From Sphingobacteriia bacterium (GTDB lineage Bacteria > Bacteroidota > Bacteroidia > Chitinophagales > Chitinophagaceae): a stretch of 46,539 bases of DNA. Numbering within the stretch: the first letter of the stretch is position 1; every line of letters begins with the position of its first letter. Of this stretch, positions 16,548 through 25,877 are shown one piece after another. The notes below the pieces were generated by a model. That model made no database searches. It had not been told where the DNA came from and saw only the letters and a list, made by a program, of their open reading frames with translations. Location: the NCBI GenBank assembly GCA_015999745.1, contig JAECQP010000027.1, positions 1-46,539 on the forward strand, written 5' to 3'. A program made the position numbers and the translations under genes.

Positions 16548-16835
16548 ATGAAACCACTTCGCTTAGCCGCTCAGTTGGCATTTATCTGCAATTTGTGCTT
16601 TCTGCTCTGTGTTATTATACAGCGTACCCATAACTTTATCCAGCAGCCCGATCTCAGCCAGTTGGTCATTGTGCTGGGCTGGATGGTTGCCCCGGTTCAG
16701 AACCTGGTAGCGAACATTTGGTATGCGGCACTGTTAATAGCCAGATCACCCGTACGCTTACCACGTTGGCTGGCCCTGGCCAACCTGGCGATACTTTTAC
16801 TTCAATTATACATTTACCTTATACTGCCTGCATGA
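16548..16835 (+). CDS. Small membrane protein of unknown function
   Basis: 95 residues with three hydrophobic helices (about 8-24, 37-65 and 75-92) and a short basic loop RSPVRLPRW. I recognise no family. Its stop codon overlaps the start of the following transporter gene (ATGA at 16832-16835), so the two are translationally coupled and probably work in one operon. Its length and coupling make it a real gene rather than a chance frame. Confidence 0.72.
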   Translation: MKPLRLAAQLAFICNLCFLLCVIIQRTHNFIQQPDLSQLVIVLGWMVAPVQNLVANIWYAALLIARSPVRLPRWLALANLAILLLQLYIYLILPA

Positions 16836-17614
16836 TCACCAACATACTGAAAGACAAGCCTACTAAATTATTCCTGGGCATTACCGCCTTTTTTGTGGCC
16901 AATGCCCTGATCGCCGAATGCATAGGGGGTAAGATCTTCTCCCTGGAAAAACTATTGGGGATTGCACCATCCAATTTTACCATTTTCGGTCAGTCGGGCC
17001 TGGCCTTCAACCTTACCTGTGGGGTGTTGCTCTGGCCCCTTGAATTTGTGATCACCGATATCGTGAATGAATATTTTGGTCCGAAGGCAGTCAGAAGGAT
17101 CAGCTATACAGCCGTTATCCTGATTAGCTATGCGTTTGTCATGTTCTACGCTGCCATGGAAATACCCCCGGCCGATTTCTGGATCGGGTCTAAGCAGGAG
17201 CAGGGGATTCCTGATATGCAGCATGCATTCGGCGGCATATTTGGCCAGGGTATGTGGATTATTGTGGGAAGCCTCACTGCATTTCTGATCGGCCAGATTG
17301 TAGACGTGATGATCTTCCATAAAATCAAAAAAATAACCGGGCAAAAATGGATCTGGCTGAGGGCCACCGGCTCTACTTTTGTATCGCAGTTGGTAGACAG
17401 TTTTGTGGTACTGTTTATAGCCTTTAAGATAGGGAATGGCTGGAGCTGGCAACTGGTGCTGGCCATCTGCCTGGTCAACTACATGTATAAGTTTACCATG
17501 GCCATTGTTTTAACCCCGGTAATTTACCTGCTCGAAAAAAGGATTGACCGCTATGTTGGAGCGGAAACAGCGCATAAAATGAAACTGGCAGCAATGGGAA
17601 AGGACCACGAATAA
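16832..17614 (+). CDS. Queuosine precursor transporter (YhhQ/VUT family)
   Basis: 260 residues from the ATG at 16832; the frame extends upstream to 16718 but that part lies within the previous gene. The protein has six or more membrane helices. Family features are the ITDIVNEYFGPKAVRR block, a QIVDVMIFHKIKKITG segment and RATGSTFVSQLVDSFVVLF. YhhQ proteins import the queuosine precursors preQ0 or preQ1 for modification of tRNA wobble positions. Other queuosine genes are not in the window. Compared with the E. coli protein it has a longer loop between helices (ADFWIGSKQEQGIPDMQHAF), which I believe is normal in Bacteroidota. Confidence 0.88.
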   Translation: MITNILKDKPTKLFLGITAFFVANALIAECIGGKIFSLEKLLGIAPSNFTIFGQSGLAFNLTCGVLLWPLEFVITDIVNEYFGPKAVRRISYTAVILISYAFVMFYAAMEIPPADFWIGSKQEQGIPDMQHAFGGIFGQGMWIIVGSLTAFLIGQIVDVMIFHKIKKITGQKWIWLRATGSTFVSQLVDSFVVLFIAFKIGNGWSWQLVLAICLVNYMYKFTMAIVLTPVIYLLEKRIDRYVGAETAHKMKLAAMGKDHE

Positions 17615-17621
17615 AGCGGGA

Positions 17622-18173
17622 TCAGGCAATCATCTGTTGTGCAAAACCGGCTTCGGATCCATCATAATCGTTTTCCCGGTTATCAGCGGCCTCCCTGTTG
17701 CGGCTCCTGACACTATTGATGTAATGCAGTGCGATGGTTCCCAGGCCATAAATACAGAACAGCAGTTGGGTGATAATAAATATGCGGGCAATCAGTAATC
17801 CCATTGTGTTATAATAGCTCCAAAGCCGGAAGGAACCGAGTTCTCCTACATAGTACCTCCAGTTGATATTGATGGGGAGGTTTTTATTGAAGATGAAGAT
17901 GATGGATGCCGCCATCAAAAAGCTGAGGAGAATATGCGACCAGCTGATAACCAGGTTTCGCGCCCCGATCCGGCGCAATACAATATGGAGGATATAAGGA
18001 ATCAGTAAAACGGCAAGAAAAAATAAGGTAATCAAACTGTAACTGATCATGAAGTACCTGTCCTGGTAAAATACCATCATCCTATCTACAGACGAACTAA
18101 GATAGATCATGAATACAAACAACGCAGGAGCCATCCAGAGTAAGTGCTCTGCACGGATAATTTTTGTTGTCAT
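17622..18173 (-). CDS. Polytopic membrane protein of unknown function
   Basis: 183 residues from the ATG at 18173 (MTTKIIRAEH); the frame continues to 18200 without better support. About five membrane segments are visible (11-28, 43-66, 75-97, 122-150 region), followed by a hydrophilic, acidic C-terminal tail (about 155-183, rich in N, R, E and D). I recognise no domain. The gene is convergent with the queuosine transporter (7-base gap) and divergent from trmH (115-base gap). Confidence 0.7.
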   Translation of the reverse strand: MTTKIIRAEHLLWMAPALFVFMIYLSSSVDRMMVFYQDRYFMISYSLITLFFLAVLLIPYILHIVLRRIGARNLVISWSHILLSFLMAASIIFIFNKNLPININWRYYVGELGSFRLWSYYNTMGLLIARIFIITQLLFCIYGLGTIALHYINSVRSRNREAADNRENDYDGSEAGFAQQMIA

Positions 18174-18288
18174 AGGGTTTGACGAACGGGTACGGAACAA
18201 AATTAAATCAAAATCTCATAAGTAATACGCAATTTTGGCCTGCTGAGGTGCCCGAAGGGGCAATATACAAACCAGTTGGTATTCCGTT

Positions 18289-18873
18289 ATGACACCCGAA
18301 AGAAAGCATCGCATAGAAAACGTTTTACAGAACAGGCAGGGTAATCTGACCGTAGTCATGGAGAATGTATTTGATCCGCACAATATTTCTGCAGTCATGC
18401 GAACCTGCGACGCGGTAGGCATTCAGGACATTTATGTACTAAACACCCTCATTCCTCCGCACAAATACTTTGGGGTAAGAAGCAGCAGCAGCGCCGCCAA
18501 ATGGCTGACCGTTCACCAGTTTGGGGATGCCGAAACCTGCTTTGCCGATCTCAGAAAAAAATATGACCGGATCTATACCACCCATCTGGGCGTGGGCTCC
18601 GTTAGCGTTTATGATCTCGATTTTACGGGGCGCGTTGCCCTGGTATTTGGTAATGAGCGCGAGGGGGTAAGTGAAGATGCCATTCGTTTGTCGGATGGAA
18701 ATTTCATCATTCCGCAGGTGGGGATGATCCAAAGCCTGAATATATCCGTGGCCTGTGCAGTAACTATTTACGAGGCATATCGTCAAAAAAAGAATGCCGG
18801 GCACTATGGGCAATCTGCCATCAGCCATCCCGGTGGGGAAGCGCTGAAAGCCGCCTGGGGGCTCGCCGAATAA
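18289..18873 (+). CDS. trmH: tRNA (guanosine(18)-2'-O)-methyltransferase-like SpoU/TrmH
   Basis: 194 residues with the SPOUT (trefoil-knot) methyltransferase signature: motif 1 NISAVMRTCDAVGI with the catalytic-type Arg, motif 2 LVFGNEREGVSED, and motif 3 IPQVGMIQSLNISVACAVTIYE. A short N-terminal helix (MTPERKHRIENVLQNRQ) and a basic C-terminal helix match TrmH, which methylates the ribose of G18 in the tRNA D-loop. The family also includes rRNA enzymes, but the short form without an L30e-like RNA-binding domain favours TrmH. Confidence 0.9.
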   Translation: MTPERKHRIENVLQNRQGNLTVVMENVFDPHNISAVMRTCDAVGIQDIYVLNTLIPPHKYFGVRSSSSAAKWLTVHQFGDAETCFADLRKKYDRIYTTHLGVGSVSVYDLDFTGRVALVFGNEREGVSEDAIRLSDGNFIIPQVGMIQSLNISVACAVTIYEAYRQKKNAGHYGQSAISHPGGEALKAAWGLAE

Positions 18874-18897
18874 ATTTCCAGATAGCCGTTTTGTTGT

Positions 18898-19884
18898 TTA
18901 CCCGTGTGGATGTGCATGCAATATTGCCTGGCTTTTCTCTTCTTTTTCCTTTGCTTTTCGCTCCGCAGCATGCCTGAGTAAATAAGTGATACTTACGTTC
19001 AGTTCAAAACCCACCAGTAAAATCAGGGCATTGATGTAAATCAGCAACATCAGGATCAGAACGGTTCCGATGGATCCGTATACTTTATTGTACGTAGCAA
19101 AATTGTTTACCCAGTAGGAAAACAGGAGGGTGGTGCATAATGTCAGCACAGTGGCCAGTATGGTGCCGGGAGAAGAAAGCTTCCATTTTTTTTCTACCGA
19201 TGGGGCGAACTTGTAAATGAAGGCAATGCCATAAAAATACAATGCCACAATCACTACCCACCGAACGGCATTCAGCCAGGGTAAGAGGTTGTTTTTATCG
19301 AGGCTGAGGAGTTTCCGGATCAGGGACGCGATCAGTTCCTGTCCAAGCAATACGAGCATAGAGGAAATAATCAGCATGATCATGAGGGTGGTGAGCTTGA
19401 TGGCTCTCCAGCGCTGGTGCATAAAATAGGTTTTCTTTTCTTTGATCGATTTATCGAAGGTGATGATGAATGCCATCATTGCATTGGATGCATAAAATAC
19501 GACCAATATAAAACCGAAGGAAAATACCCCAACGTTTCGGGTCATCATATCGTTGATCACACCGGCAATGAATTTGTAGGTATTGGAACTGGGGCTGATG
19601 TCTTTAAACAGGGAAAGAACCTGTTCCTTGATATTCAGCGACTCGGGGAAATAAGGAATGATGGAAAACAGGAAGATCATTGTTGCAGGCAGCGCCATGA
19701 TCAGGTTAAATGCAATGGCTGCAGCCCTCTCGTCGATGCCCAGTTTTTTAACCTGCTTGATGAAAAACATCACCACATCAAAAATAGGGAGTCCCTGAAA
19801 TCCGGGAATAGTAATATTCTTGCTTTTCCTGATCAGAAAAGCAATGGGGCTCCATGTAATGATGATTCTCTCAAGCTTTGTCAA
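18898..19884 (-). CDS. YihY/BrkB-family inner-membrane protein
   Basis: 328 residues with six membrane helices. The family features are a conserved start (LGIDERAAAIAFNLIMALPATMIFLFSIIPYFP), the middle FVLVVFYASNAMMAFIITFDKS segment, and a late GSIGTVLILMLLIYINALILLVGFELN helix. The N-terminal 40 residues are cytoplasmic, and the tail is charged (ERKAKEKEEKSQ). Members were once taken for RNase BN, which has been corrected; the present role is unknown, perhaps transport. The gene follows mltG after 4 bases and is probably in the same transcript. Confidence 0.88.
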   Translation of the reverse strand: MTKLERIIITWSPIAFLIRKSKNITIPGFQGLPIFDVVMFFIKQVKKLGIDERAAAIAFNLIMALPATMIFLFSIIPYFPESLNIKEQVLSLFKDISPSSNTYKFIAGVINDMMTRNVGVFSFGFILVVFYASNAMMAFIITFDKSIKEKKTYFMHQRWRAIKLTTLMIMLIISSMLVLLGQELIASLIRKLLSLDKNNLLPWLNAVRWVVIVALYFYGIAFIYKFAPSVEKKWKLSSPGTILATVLTLCTTLLFSYWVNNFATYNKVYGSIGTVLILMLLIYINALILLVGFELNVSITYLLRHAAERKAKEKEEKSQAILHAHPHG

Positions 19885-19888
19885 AAGG

Positions 19889-20959
19889 CTATTTTTTTTG
19901 TTCCTGTTTCTTTAACATATAAGCATCCAGCGCTTTCTGATATTCATTGGCATACCGGTTATGCTCCGGATAGTTGTTGCTGAAATGATGGTATCCGCTG
20001 AAATCGCTCTTAGCTACGAAATAAATATAATCAGTTGCCGGCGCATCCAGAACAATATCTATTGTTTTTGGTGCAGGCGTGCAGATGGGCCCTGGCGGCA
20101 GGCCTTTATACTTATACGTATTATAGGGGGAAGGGTTGCTCAGGTACTTCTCATAAATACGCGTAATGGTGAAATCATTCATGGCGTATTTGATCGTAGG
20201 GCAGGCCTGCAGGGGCATCTGCTTTTTAAGGCGGTTAATGTAAACGCTGGCGATTTTGTATTTGTCCGATTCAAAATTGGTTTCCTCATCTACAATGGAA
20301 GCAAGCGTGTACACCTGCTCCGGCGTCATCTGCAATGCAGCTGCCTTTTGAACCCGGTTGTTTTTTAACCAGAAAGTAGCGCTTTCATTGGTCAATTTCC
20401 GGAAGATCTTAGTAAGGGGAGCGTCGTAATAAAAGCTGTAGGTATTTGGAATGATCTTGGTAAAAAGCAGGCTTGTGTCGGTAGCGAATTGTTTCAGCGA
20501 ATCGTTGGATTCCATGAATTGCAATGCATCTGCAGAATCGATCGGAAATGTTTTGCTGATCAGCCTTGCCAATTCCGCTTTGGTTCTGACCCTGTTGATG
20601 ATCAGCTTCACTTCGGCAAAGCGGCCATTCTTCAGCATGCGGACGATCTGTACAATGCTTTGCCCTTTTTTGATTTCATACTTACCGGGTTTCAACTGGT
20701 CCCAGAGATTGATGGGCGCACCTGCCAGGCCCAGCAGCCCGTTGAAGCGAAGAATACCTGCTTCGCTGAAAGCGGCCAGTACTGCGGTTTTATTGGTTTC
20801 GTCTTTCTGAATCGTTACTATTCTGCTCTTTTCTGAGAAACTGGTTGCCGGTCCCAGGAATAACCATGCACATGATGAGGCGATCAGCGCAATAAACAGG
20901 GCGATGATCCCGAAAGGACTGAATTCTTTTTTTTTCGTTGATTTTGAAGCTTTCTTCAT
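19889..20959 (-). CDS. mltG: Endolytic murein transglycosylase MltG (YceG-like)
   Basis: 356 residues with one N-terminal membrane helix (about 16-37) and a periplasmic LysM-like/YceG region. The catalytic block reads ASIVDEET (220-227). The usual form is ASIVExET, so the first Glu is Asp224 here while Glu226 of the second position is kept. Later motifs YNTYKYKGLPPGPI (279-292) and SGYHHFSNNYPEHN match the family. MltG cuts nascent peptidoglycan strands inside the chain and sets their length. It lies between the secG operon terminator and the yihY-like gene, which it precedes by 4 bases. Confidence 0.92.
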   Translation of the reverse strand: MKKASKSTKKKEFSPFGIIALFIALIASSCAWLFLGPATSFSEKSRIVTIQKDETNKTAVLAAFSEAGILRFNGLLGLAGAPINLWDQLKPGKYEIKKGQSIVQIVRMLKNGRFAEVKLIINRVRTKAELARLISKTFPIDSADALQFMESNDSLKQFATDTSLLFTKIIPNTYSFYYDAPLTKIFRKLTNESATFWLKNNRVQKAAALQMTPEQVYTLASIVDEETNFESDKYKIASVYINRLKKQMPLQACPTIKYAMNDFTITRIYEKYLSNPSPYNTYKYKGLPPGPICTPAPKTIDIVLDAPATDYIYFVAKSDFSGYHHFSNNYPEHNRYANEYQKALDAYMLKKQEQKK

Positions 20960-20994
20960 GCTGCAAGTTCCCGATTATGTTCGATAAAATAAAT

Positions 20995-21026
20995 AAAAAA
21001 CCCTGTCTTTTAGAAAGAAGACAGGG
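20995..21026 (-). terminator. Rho-independent terminator of the miaB-secG operon
   Basis: Perfect 9-base arms ccctgtctt (21001-21009) and aagacaggg (21018-21026) with an 8-base loop. On the minus strand the stem is followed by six T (the A-run at 20995-21000) and then more T-rich sequence. It begins 22 bases after the secG stop. Confidence 0.88.
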
Positions 21027-21047
21027 CCTGATATCGTTGAACGGATC

Positions 21048-21401
21048 TTATTTTTTGGTGGTATCTGCTTTGGCAGGTAAAGTAGTGGTATTGGCAGGAG
21101 CCTGCTGAACCGGTGCAGGGGCCGCAGTATTGGTGTTGATCTTCTGGATCATGGAGTTGTCTACATCTTCAGCGCCTGATTTCAGGAAAAAAGTGGAGAA
21201 CAATGCCAGCAAAGCGATAATGCCTGCAAATAACCAGGTACCTTTTTCTAAAACATCGGTTGTTTGCTTTACGCCCATAAACTGGTTGCTGATTCCACCT
21301 ACGTTACCGGTTAATCCACCCCCTTTTGGGTTTTGAACCAATACCATAAAACCGAGCGCTACAGCTGAAATTACTATCAGAACCAAGAACAGAATGATCA
21401 T
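21048..21401 (-). CDS. secG: Preprotein translocase subunit SecG
   Basis: 117 residues with two membrane helices (about 3-24 and 54-73). Between them lies the SecG hallmark VLVQNPKGGGLTGNVGG and a glycine-rich loop. The C-terminal tail (from about 80) is low-complexity, rich in Ala, Pro, Thr and Gln, and is longer than in E. coli SecG; such tails are common in Bacteroidota. SecG is the auxiliary subunit of SecYEG. The gene follows the previous one with a single base between them and ends the operon. Confidence 0.93.
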   Translation of the reverse strand: MIILFLVLIVISAVALGFMVLVQNPKGGGLTGNVGGISNQFMGVKQTTDVLEKGTWLFAGIIALLALFSTFFLKSGAEDVDNSMIQKINTNTAAPAPVQQAPANTTTLPAKADTTKK

Positions 21402-21402
21402 G

Positions 21403-22518
21403 TTAAATACCTTTTAATTGTTGAATTTTGGCAGCAAAATAAGCGGTTTTTTCAGGATTAGAGAAACTTAATTTAATATAGAGCTGAATTGCCTTGTCAA
21501 TCTGCCCCTGTTTGGCCAAAATCTCTGCCATGGTTTCGGTCAGAATTTCCCTGGATTCGTTGGAAACCAGGGCCGTTTCAGCCACTGCTTTCTCTGATTC
21601 CGGGCTTGTGCCAAGGTCTACCGGGTTAGGGCTGTGGTTTTTCATATCCTTCAGCCAGTCGGTAAACCTCCGGAGTTTGGTGGTTAGTTTATCCTGGGGG
21701 ATCTTACTCAGGTCTATCTGGATGCCCTGCGAGGCAAAATAGTCGATGGTATGCAGTTTTTCCTGCGGAGGCACTATTTCCAGCTCCGCGTCCTTTTCTA
21801 CCGGTTTCTTGAATTCGGCCAACTGGCCGGACAGGATACTGGCAATTTTGGCATCGCTTTTATCCTGGTCGGGCAAGGTTTTGTAGTTGCTAACGGGTCC
21901 CTGGTTGTATTCTTCTTCAGGTTCTGCCGAAGCAATGGTACTGAATACAGGCATAAAAGGCTCGTCGGGTATGGAAGGCCTTGTAGTTGTTTTAGGGACA
22001 GGCATTGTTGTGTCGCTATCACGGATCACCGGAACAATGGTACTGGGCTTATTGAAGCTGTCAATACCCTTCATGAGCTCTTTTACCGACTCTATGGTAG
22101 GGATGGCAATATCCGGATTGGGTAATGCCGGTAATTCCAGTTCTTTTTGGGATTCTTCGAGCGTGGTTTCGAGTTGTGGAAGGTTAAGCATATCATCCCA
22201 TTCCTTGTCTTTTTCTCGGATGGAACGCAGCAGCGTTGTATCTACTTCCTGTTTGGGGGCCTGGTCAATGCCCGCTTCCTTCAGGGAATCCAGCTGAAAC
22301 TGCAGCCAGTAAGGGTTGGAGAAAAACAGGGCGGTTTTCATTGCCTGCGATACGGCAAGCGGGTGGTCTTCTTTTTTCAGTTTAGCAGAAAACAAATACT
22401 GTCCGGGTGCAAAAAAAGGATATTCATTCACCAGTTTTTCAATGGCGTCCATTTTCATCTCGGCAATATCCGTTTTACCCGTAAGGTGATACAATGCTTT
22501 TTCTTGCGTAAACTTCAT
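21403..22518 (-). CDS. Unknown protein with disordered middle and TPR-like C-terminus
   Basis: 371 residues, no signal peptide. The N-terminal ~90 residues are helical and conserved-looking (LVNEYPFFAPGQYLF, FFSNPYWLQFQLD). The middle (about 110-260) is acidic, rich in Pro, Thr and Ser and probably disordered. The last 50 residues contain a TPR-like pair (ILTETMAEILAKQGQIDKAIQLYIKLSFSNPEKTAYFAAKI). Its position between lptE and secG suggests a cytoplasmic helper for envelope biogenesis, but this is only context. I believe this position is conserved in related genomes. The start lies 21 bases after the lptE stop. Confidence 0.75.
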   Translation of the reverse strand: MKFTQEKALYHLTGKTDIAEMKMDAIEKLVNEYPFFAPGQYLFSAKLKKEDHPLAVSQAMKTALFFSNPYWLQFQLDSLKEAGIDQAPKQEVDTTLLRSIREKDKEWDDMLNLPQLETTLEESQKELELPALPNPDIAIPTIESVKELMKGIDSFNKPSTIVPVIRDSDTTMPVPKTTTRPSIPDEPFMPVFSTIASAEPEEEYNQGPVSNYKTLPDQDKSDAKIASILSGQLAEFKKPVEKDAELEIVPPQEKLHTIDYFASQGIQIDLSKIPQDKLTTKLRRFTDWLKDMKNHSPNPVDLGTSPESEKAVAETALVSNESREILTETMAEILAKQGQIDKAIQLYIKLSFSNPEKTAYFAAKIQQLKGI

Positions 22519-22539
22519 ACGATCAAATATACTACTGGA

Positions 22540-23043
22540 TTACCAGTTTGAGAAAATGCGGTTGAAGATTTCATCGGTAATGGTTCTTACCACTTCATCC
22601 AGTAACTGTCCTTCGGCCTGCTGCAGGCTGAGATTGGCGGAATAATCAAAGCTGCGGGACACATCAAATTCCTCTACTTTGTTCTCCAGCGTTTTCTTAA
22701 ATACAATATGAACGGTCACCGTTAAGCGGTTGGTGCTGGCCTGCTGTGCAGATACACCCACTGTTTGGCTGGGGTCATAGTTGGTGATGGTTCCATTAAT
22801 GATATAATGTGCATCATCATTATTGGTACGGGTCAGCTTGGTTTGGGAAGTGATCTTTGTTTGAACCTTATCGGTCAGCTTAGGGCTCAGTTGCGGATTC
22901 ACATAACGGGCCCTGTTTTCGAAGAAGCCGATCTTTACCGTTTTTACATCGGTGGGAATCACTGCATCATTGAATGTATAAATCCTGCAACCGGTCAATA
23001 CCAGTAACAGGAGCAGGGGAGCCGGGTACCATTTCTTATTCAT
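22540..23043 (-). CDS. lptE: LPS-assembly lipoprotein LptE (LptE-like)
   Basis: 167 residues from the ATG at 23043 (MNKKWYPAPL); a start at 23052 is also in frame. The N-terminus is a lipoprotein signal with the lipobox LTGC (Cys18 from this start), followed by RIYTFNDAVIP, the typical first strand of LptE. Next come the NRARYVNPQLSPKLTDKVQTKI and NGTITNYD segments, and a C-terminal helix LLDEVVRTITDEIFNRIFSNW. LptE plugs the LptD barrel that inserts LPS into the outer membrane. The start overlaps the upstream sigma-54 activator gene by 8 bases, which implies coupling. Confidence 0.85.
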   Translation of the reverse strand: MNKKWYPAPLLLLLVLTGCRIYTFNDAVIPTDVKTVKIGFFENRARYVNPQLSPKLTDKVQTKITSQTKLTRTNNDDAHYIINGTITNYDPSQTVGVSAQQASTNRLTVTVHIVFKKTLENKVEEFDVSRSFDYSANLSLQQAEGQLLDEVVRTITDEIFNRIFSNW

Positions 23044-24316
23044 CAATATCATATTCTTTCAGTTTACGGTAAAGCGTTCTTTCACTGATTCCAAGATCCA
23101 GTGATGCATCCTTTCGCTTGCCCTTGTGTTTTTTTAACGCTTTTATAATCAGCTCTTTTTCCTTATCCATAATATTCAGCGATTCTTCAATTTCTTCGTG
23201 CTGCTGAATTTCATCATTAGAGAGCAAAACCGGATGTGTGCTGGCCGGGGAACCCGGTAATAAACTGGGTTGGCTGCTGCTCATTATGGGGTTGCCGGGA
23301 ACAACCGGCGCCGGATTTTCCGGAATGGTCGTAAAATCGTTCAGGATAGATTCTTTGGTATAGTTGGCTGCAGTTCCCGCCAGGGAAGGGTTCTGGAGAA
23401 TCTCCAGGAACATCTTCTTCAGTTCCGTCACATCCTTCTTCATATCAAAGAATAGTTTGTACAGGATCTCCCGCTCATTGGCAAATTCCCCGGCAGGCGT
23501 ATGGCCGGCCGCCAGTACAGGGAACCTGTTCTCCTTTCTCTCCGGAAGAAATGCACGCATTTCCCTGCCGCTGACCTGTGGGTTAGGGCTAAGTACGGAT
23601 ATTTGTTCCGCGATGTTTTTCAGTTCGCGGACATTCCCCGGCCAGGGATAATTAATCAGCATTTGTTTGGCTTCCTCATCCAGTTGAACCGGTGATGTTT
23701 TGTAGCGCTCTGCAAAATCAACTGCAAATTTTCTGAACAGCAACAAGATGTCTTCTTTGCGGTCGCGCAACGACGGAACCCTGATGGGTACAGTGCTTAA
23801 ACGATAGTAGAGGTCTTCGCGGAAGCGCCCTTTCTGGGTAAACTCCAGCAGTTCCCTGTTAGTAGCGGCAATCACCCGTACATCTGTTTTCTGTACTTTG
23901 GAAGAGCCCACGCGAATGAATTCGCCGGTTTCCAGTACACGAAGCAAACGGGCCTGCGTACCCAGCGGCATTTCACCAATTTCATCCATGAAAATGGTAC
24001 CGCCGCTCACGGTTTCAAAATAACCCTTGCGGCTGTCTACCGCGCCGGTGAAAGATCCTTTTTCGTGACCAAATAATTCGGAATCGATGGTGCCTTCCGG
24101 AATGGCTCCGCAGTTGACCGCAATAAAGGGGTTGTGTTTTCTGGCAGAGAGTGCATGAATAATCTGCGAAAAAACTTCCTTACCCACACCGCTTTCTCCA
24201 ACAATCAGCACGGTCAGATCCGTTCCTGCCACCTGAACGGCGGTGTTGAGGGCATGGTTCAATGCCGGCGAATTGCCGATGATGCCAAACCTGTTTTTAA
24301 TACTTTGTAAATCCAT
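23036..24316 (-). CDS. Sigma-54 (RpoN) enhancer-binding activator without sensory N-domain
   Basis: 426 residues. The AAA+ domain starts almost at residue 1: Walker A GESGVGKE (40-47), the sigma-54 contact loop GSFTGA (87-92, a variant of GAFTGA), Walker B IFMDEIGEM (D111/E112) and the arginine-finger region further on. No receiver, PAS, GAF or FHA domain precedes it. A long linker (about 250-385) includes DVTELKKMFLEIL and a Pro/Ser-rich part. The end is a Fis-type helix-turn-helix (about 385-426, ALKKHKGKRKDASLDLGISERTLYRKL). It is inside the miaB-lptE-secG operon, so it may control envelope or stress genes constitutively or through its linker. Confidence 0.92.
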   Translation of the reverse strand: MDLQSIKNRFGIIGNSPALNHALNTAVQVAGTDLTVLIVGESGVGKEVFSQIIHALSARKHNPFIAVNCGAIPEGTIDSELFGHEKGSFTGAVDSRKGYFETVSGGTIFMDEIGEMPLGTQARLLRVLETGEFIRVGSSKVQKTDVRVIAATNRELLEFTQKGRFREDLYYRLSTVPIRVPSLRDRKEDILLLFRKFAVDFAERYKTSPVQLDEEAKQMLINYPWPGNVRELKNIAEQISVLSPNPQVSGREMRAFLPERKENRFPVLAAGHTPAGEFANEREILYKLFFDMKKDVTELKKMFLEILQNPSLAGTAANYTKESILNDFTTIPENPAPVVPGNPIMSSSQPSLLPGSPASTHPVLLSNDEIQQHEEIEESLNIMDKEKELIIKALKKHKGKRKDASLDLGISERTLYRKLKEYDIDE

Positions 24317-24323
24317 AGAATAT

Positions 24324-25757
24324 TTAATGTTGGGGGGCGTCTACAATATTTCCCAGCAAGGTAGCTCTTGTACAGTCATTGATTTTAACCCATACATAGC
24401 TTCCCGGCTTCAGGTCCGCATCCGTTTTAGGGAATACGGTGATTTTATTCTGGCTGGTTCTTCCCTGCCAGTCGGCATCACTTTTTCTGCTGCTGCTTTC
24501 AATCAGCACCTGAAAGGTTTTACCGATATCATTGAGGTTACTCTTTCTGGATAACACGCCCTGCATATCCACAATTTCCTGTAACCTTCTTTTTTTTACT
24601 TCCAGTGGAATATCATCCTGGTATCTTCTTGCAGCCAGGGTACCCGGACGCTCGCTGTAGAAATACATATAACTCATATCGTAGTTACTGTATTCCATAA
24701 TGCTGAGTGTATCGCGGTGATCTTCTTCCGTTTCCGTACAGAATCCACTGATTACATCGGAGGTAATACTGCAGCCGGGGAGCAGTGTCCTGATCCGGTC
24801 CACCTTGGCCATGTACCACTCACGGGTATACGTCCGGTTCATCAGTTGCAGCACACGGCTGTTGCCGCTTTGAACAGGAAGGTGAATGCATTTGCAGATA
24901 TTATCATGCCTTGCCATGGTATACAGCACTTCATCGGTAATGTCTTTGGGGTGCGAAGTACTGAAACGAACCCAGAGGTCCGGACTCACCAGGGCCACCT
25001 GCTCCAGCAACCGGGCAAATGTGGTGGTGGCACCGGTATGTTCATCTACCCAATAATAGCTGTCTACGTTTTGACCCAGGAGGGTAACTTCTTTATATCC
25101 CTCATTGACCAATGCCTGCACTTCTGCAATAATAGACAGGCTATCCCTGCTTCTTTCCCTGCCCCTGGTAAAAGGCACTACACAGAAGCTGCACATATTG
25201 TTGCACCCACGGGTGATGGATACAAAAGCGGTGATTCCATTGGTGTTTAATCGTACAGGGGAAATGTCTCCGTAAGTTTCATCCCTGCTCAGCATCACAT
25301 TCACGCCTTTTTGCCCGCCTTCCGCCTCTTTAATGAGGTCGGGAAGGGCTCTGTAGGCATCCGGGCCAATGACCAGGTCTACCAGTTTTTCTTCTTCCAG
25401 CAGGTTAGACTTCAGTCGTTCTGCCATGCAGCCCAATACGCCGATCAGCATACCGGGTTTATTCCTTTTGGCTTTCCTGAATTCGGTCAGGCGCTTGCGG
25501 ATGGTTTGTTCTGCTTTCTCCCGGATGGAGCAGGTATTCACCAGGATCAGGTCGGCTTCCTCAAATTGTGTGGTGGCGCCAAAACCTTCGGCATTCAGGA
25601 TGGCAGCAACCACTTCACTGTCGGAGAAGTTCATGGCACATCCATAACTCTCTATATAGAATTTTTTACTGTTGGGGTGGCTGGCCAGGATGGCGCCAAA
25701 AGCCTCTCCCTGCCGCTGTTCATCATGTATTTTATGACCAATATCAACCAATTCCAT
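24324..25757 (-). CDS. miaB: tRNA-2-methylthio-N6-dimethylallyladenosine synthase MiaB
   Basis: 477 residues with the three-domain methylthiotransferase layout. The UPF0004 domain carries C40 (ESYGCAMN), C76 (NTCSIRE) and C110 (VLGCMAE) for the auxiliary cluster. The radical SAM domain has C185, C189 and C192 in [12 protein letters not shown]-terminal TRAM domain covers about 405-470. MiaB thiomethylates i6A37 of tRNA. The N-terminus has about 30 extra residues ahead of the first cysteine domain, normal for Bacteroidota. It is the first gene of a five-gene operon (7 bases to the sigma-54 activator). The start region is divergent from the DUF3078 gene. Confidence 0.95.
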   Translation of the reverse strand: MELVDIGHKIHDEQRQGEAFGAILASHPNSKKFYIESYGCAMNFSDSEVVAAILNAEGFGATTQFEEADLILVNTCSIREKAEQTIRKRLTEFRKAKRNKPGMLIGVLGCMAERLKSNLLEEEKLVDLVIGPDAYRALPDLIKEAEGGQKGVNVMLSRDETYGDISPVRLNTNGITAFVSITRGCNNMCSFCVVPFTRGRERSRDSLSIIAEVQALVNEGYKEVTLLGQNVDSYYWVDEHTGATTTFARLLEQVALVSPDLWVRFSTSHPKDITDEVLYTMARHDNICKCIHLPVQSGNSRVLQLMNRTYTREWYMAKVDRIRTLLPGCSITSDVISGFCTETEEDHRDTLSIMEYSNYDMSYMYFYSERPGTLAARRYQDDIPLEVKKRRLQEIVDMQGVLSRKSNLNDIGKTFQVLIESSSRKSDADWQGRTSQNKITVFPKTDADLKPGSYVWVKINDCTRATLLGNIVDAPQH

Positions 25758-25848
25758 CCACTTTATATTAGGAGGTCAAAGGTAAACAAATCGGCGAATT
25801 TATGTCAGTTTGTCAGCAAATGTTTAGAAAAAAATTAGTTCCTTCACC

Positions 25849-25856
25849 TATATTTG
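25849..25856 (+). promoter_or_regulatory. Candidate Bacteroidota -7 promoter box (TAtaTTTG) for the DUF3078 gene
   Basis: The eight bases fit TAnnTTTG exactly and lie 21 bases before the chosen ATG at 25878. No convincing -33 TTG element occurs at the expected 19-base spacing, so support rests on the -7 match and position. Confidence 0.4.
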
Positions 25857-25877
25857 TGCACCCCAAATGTTGTGAAT

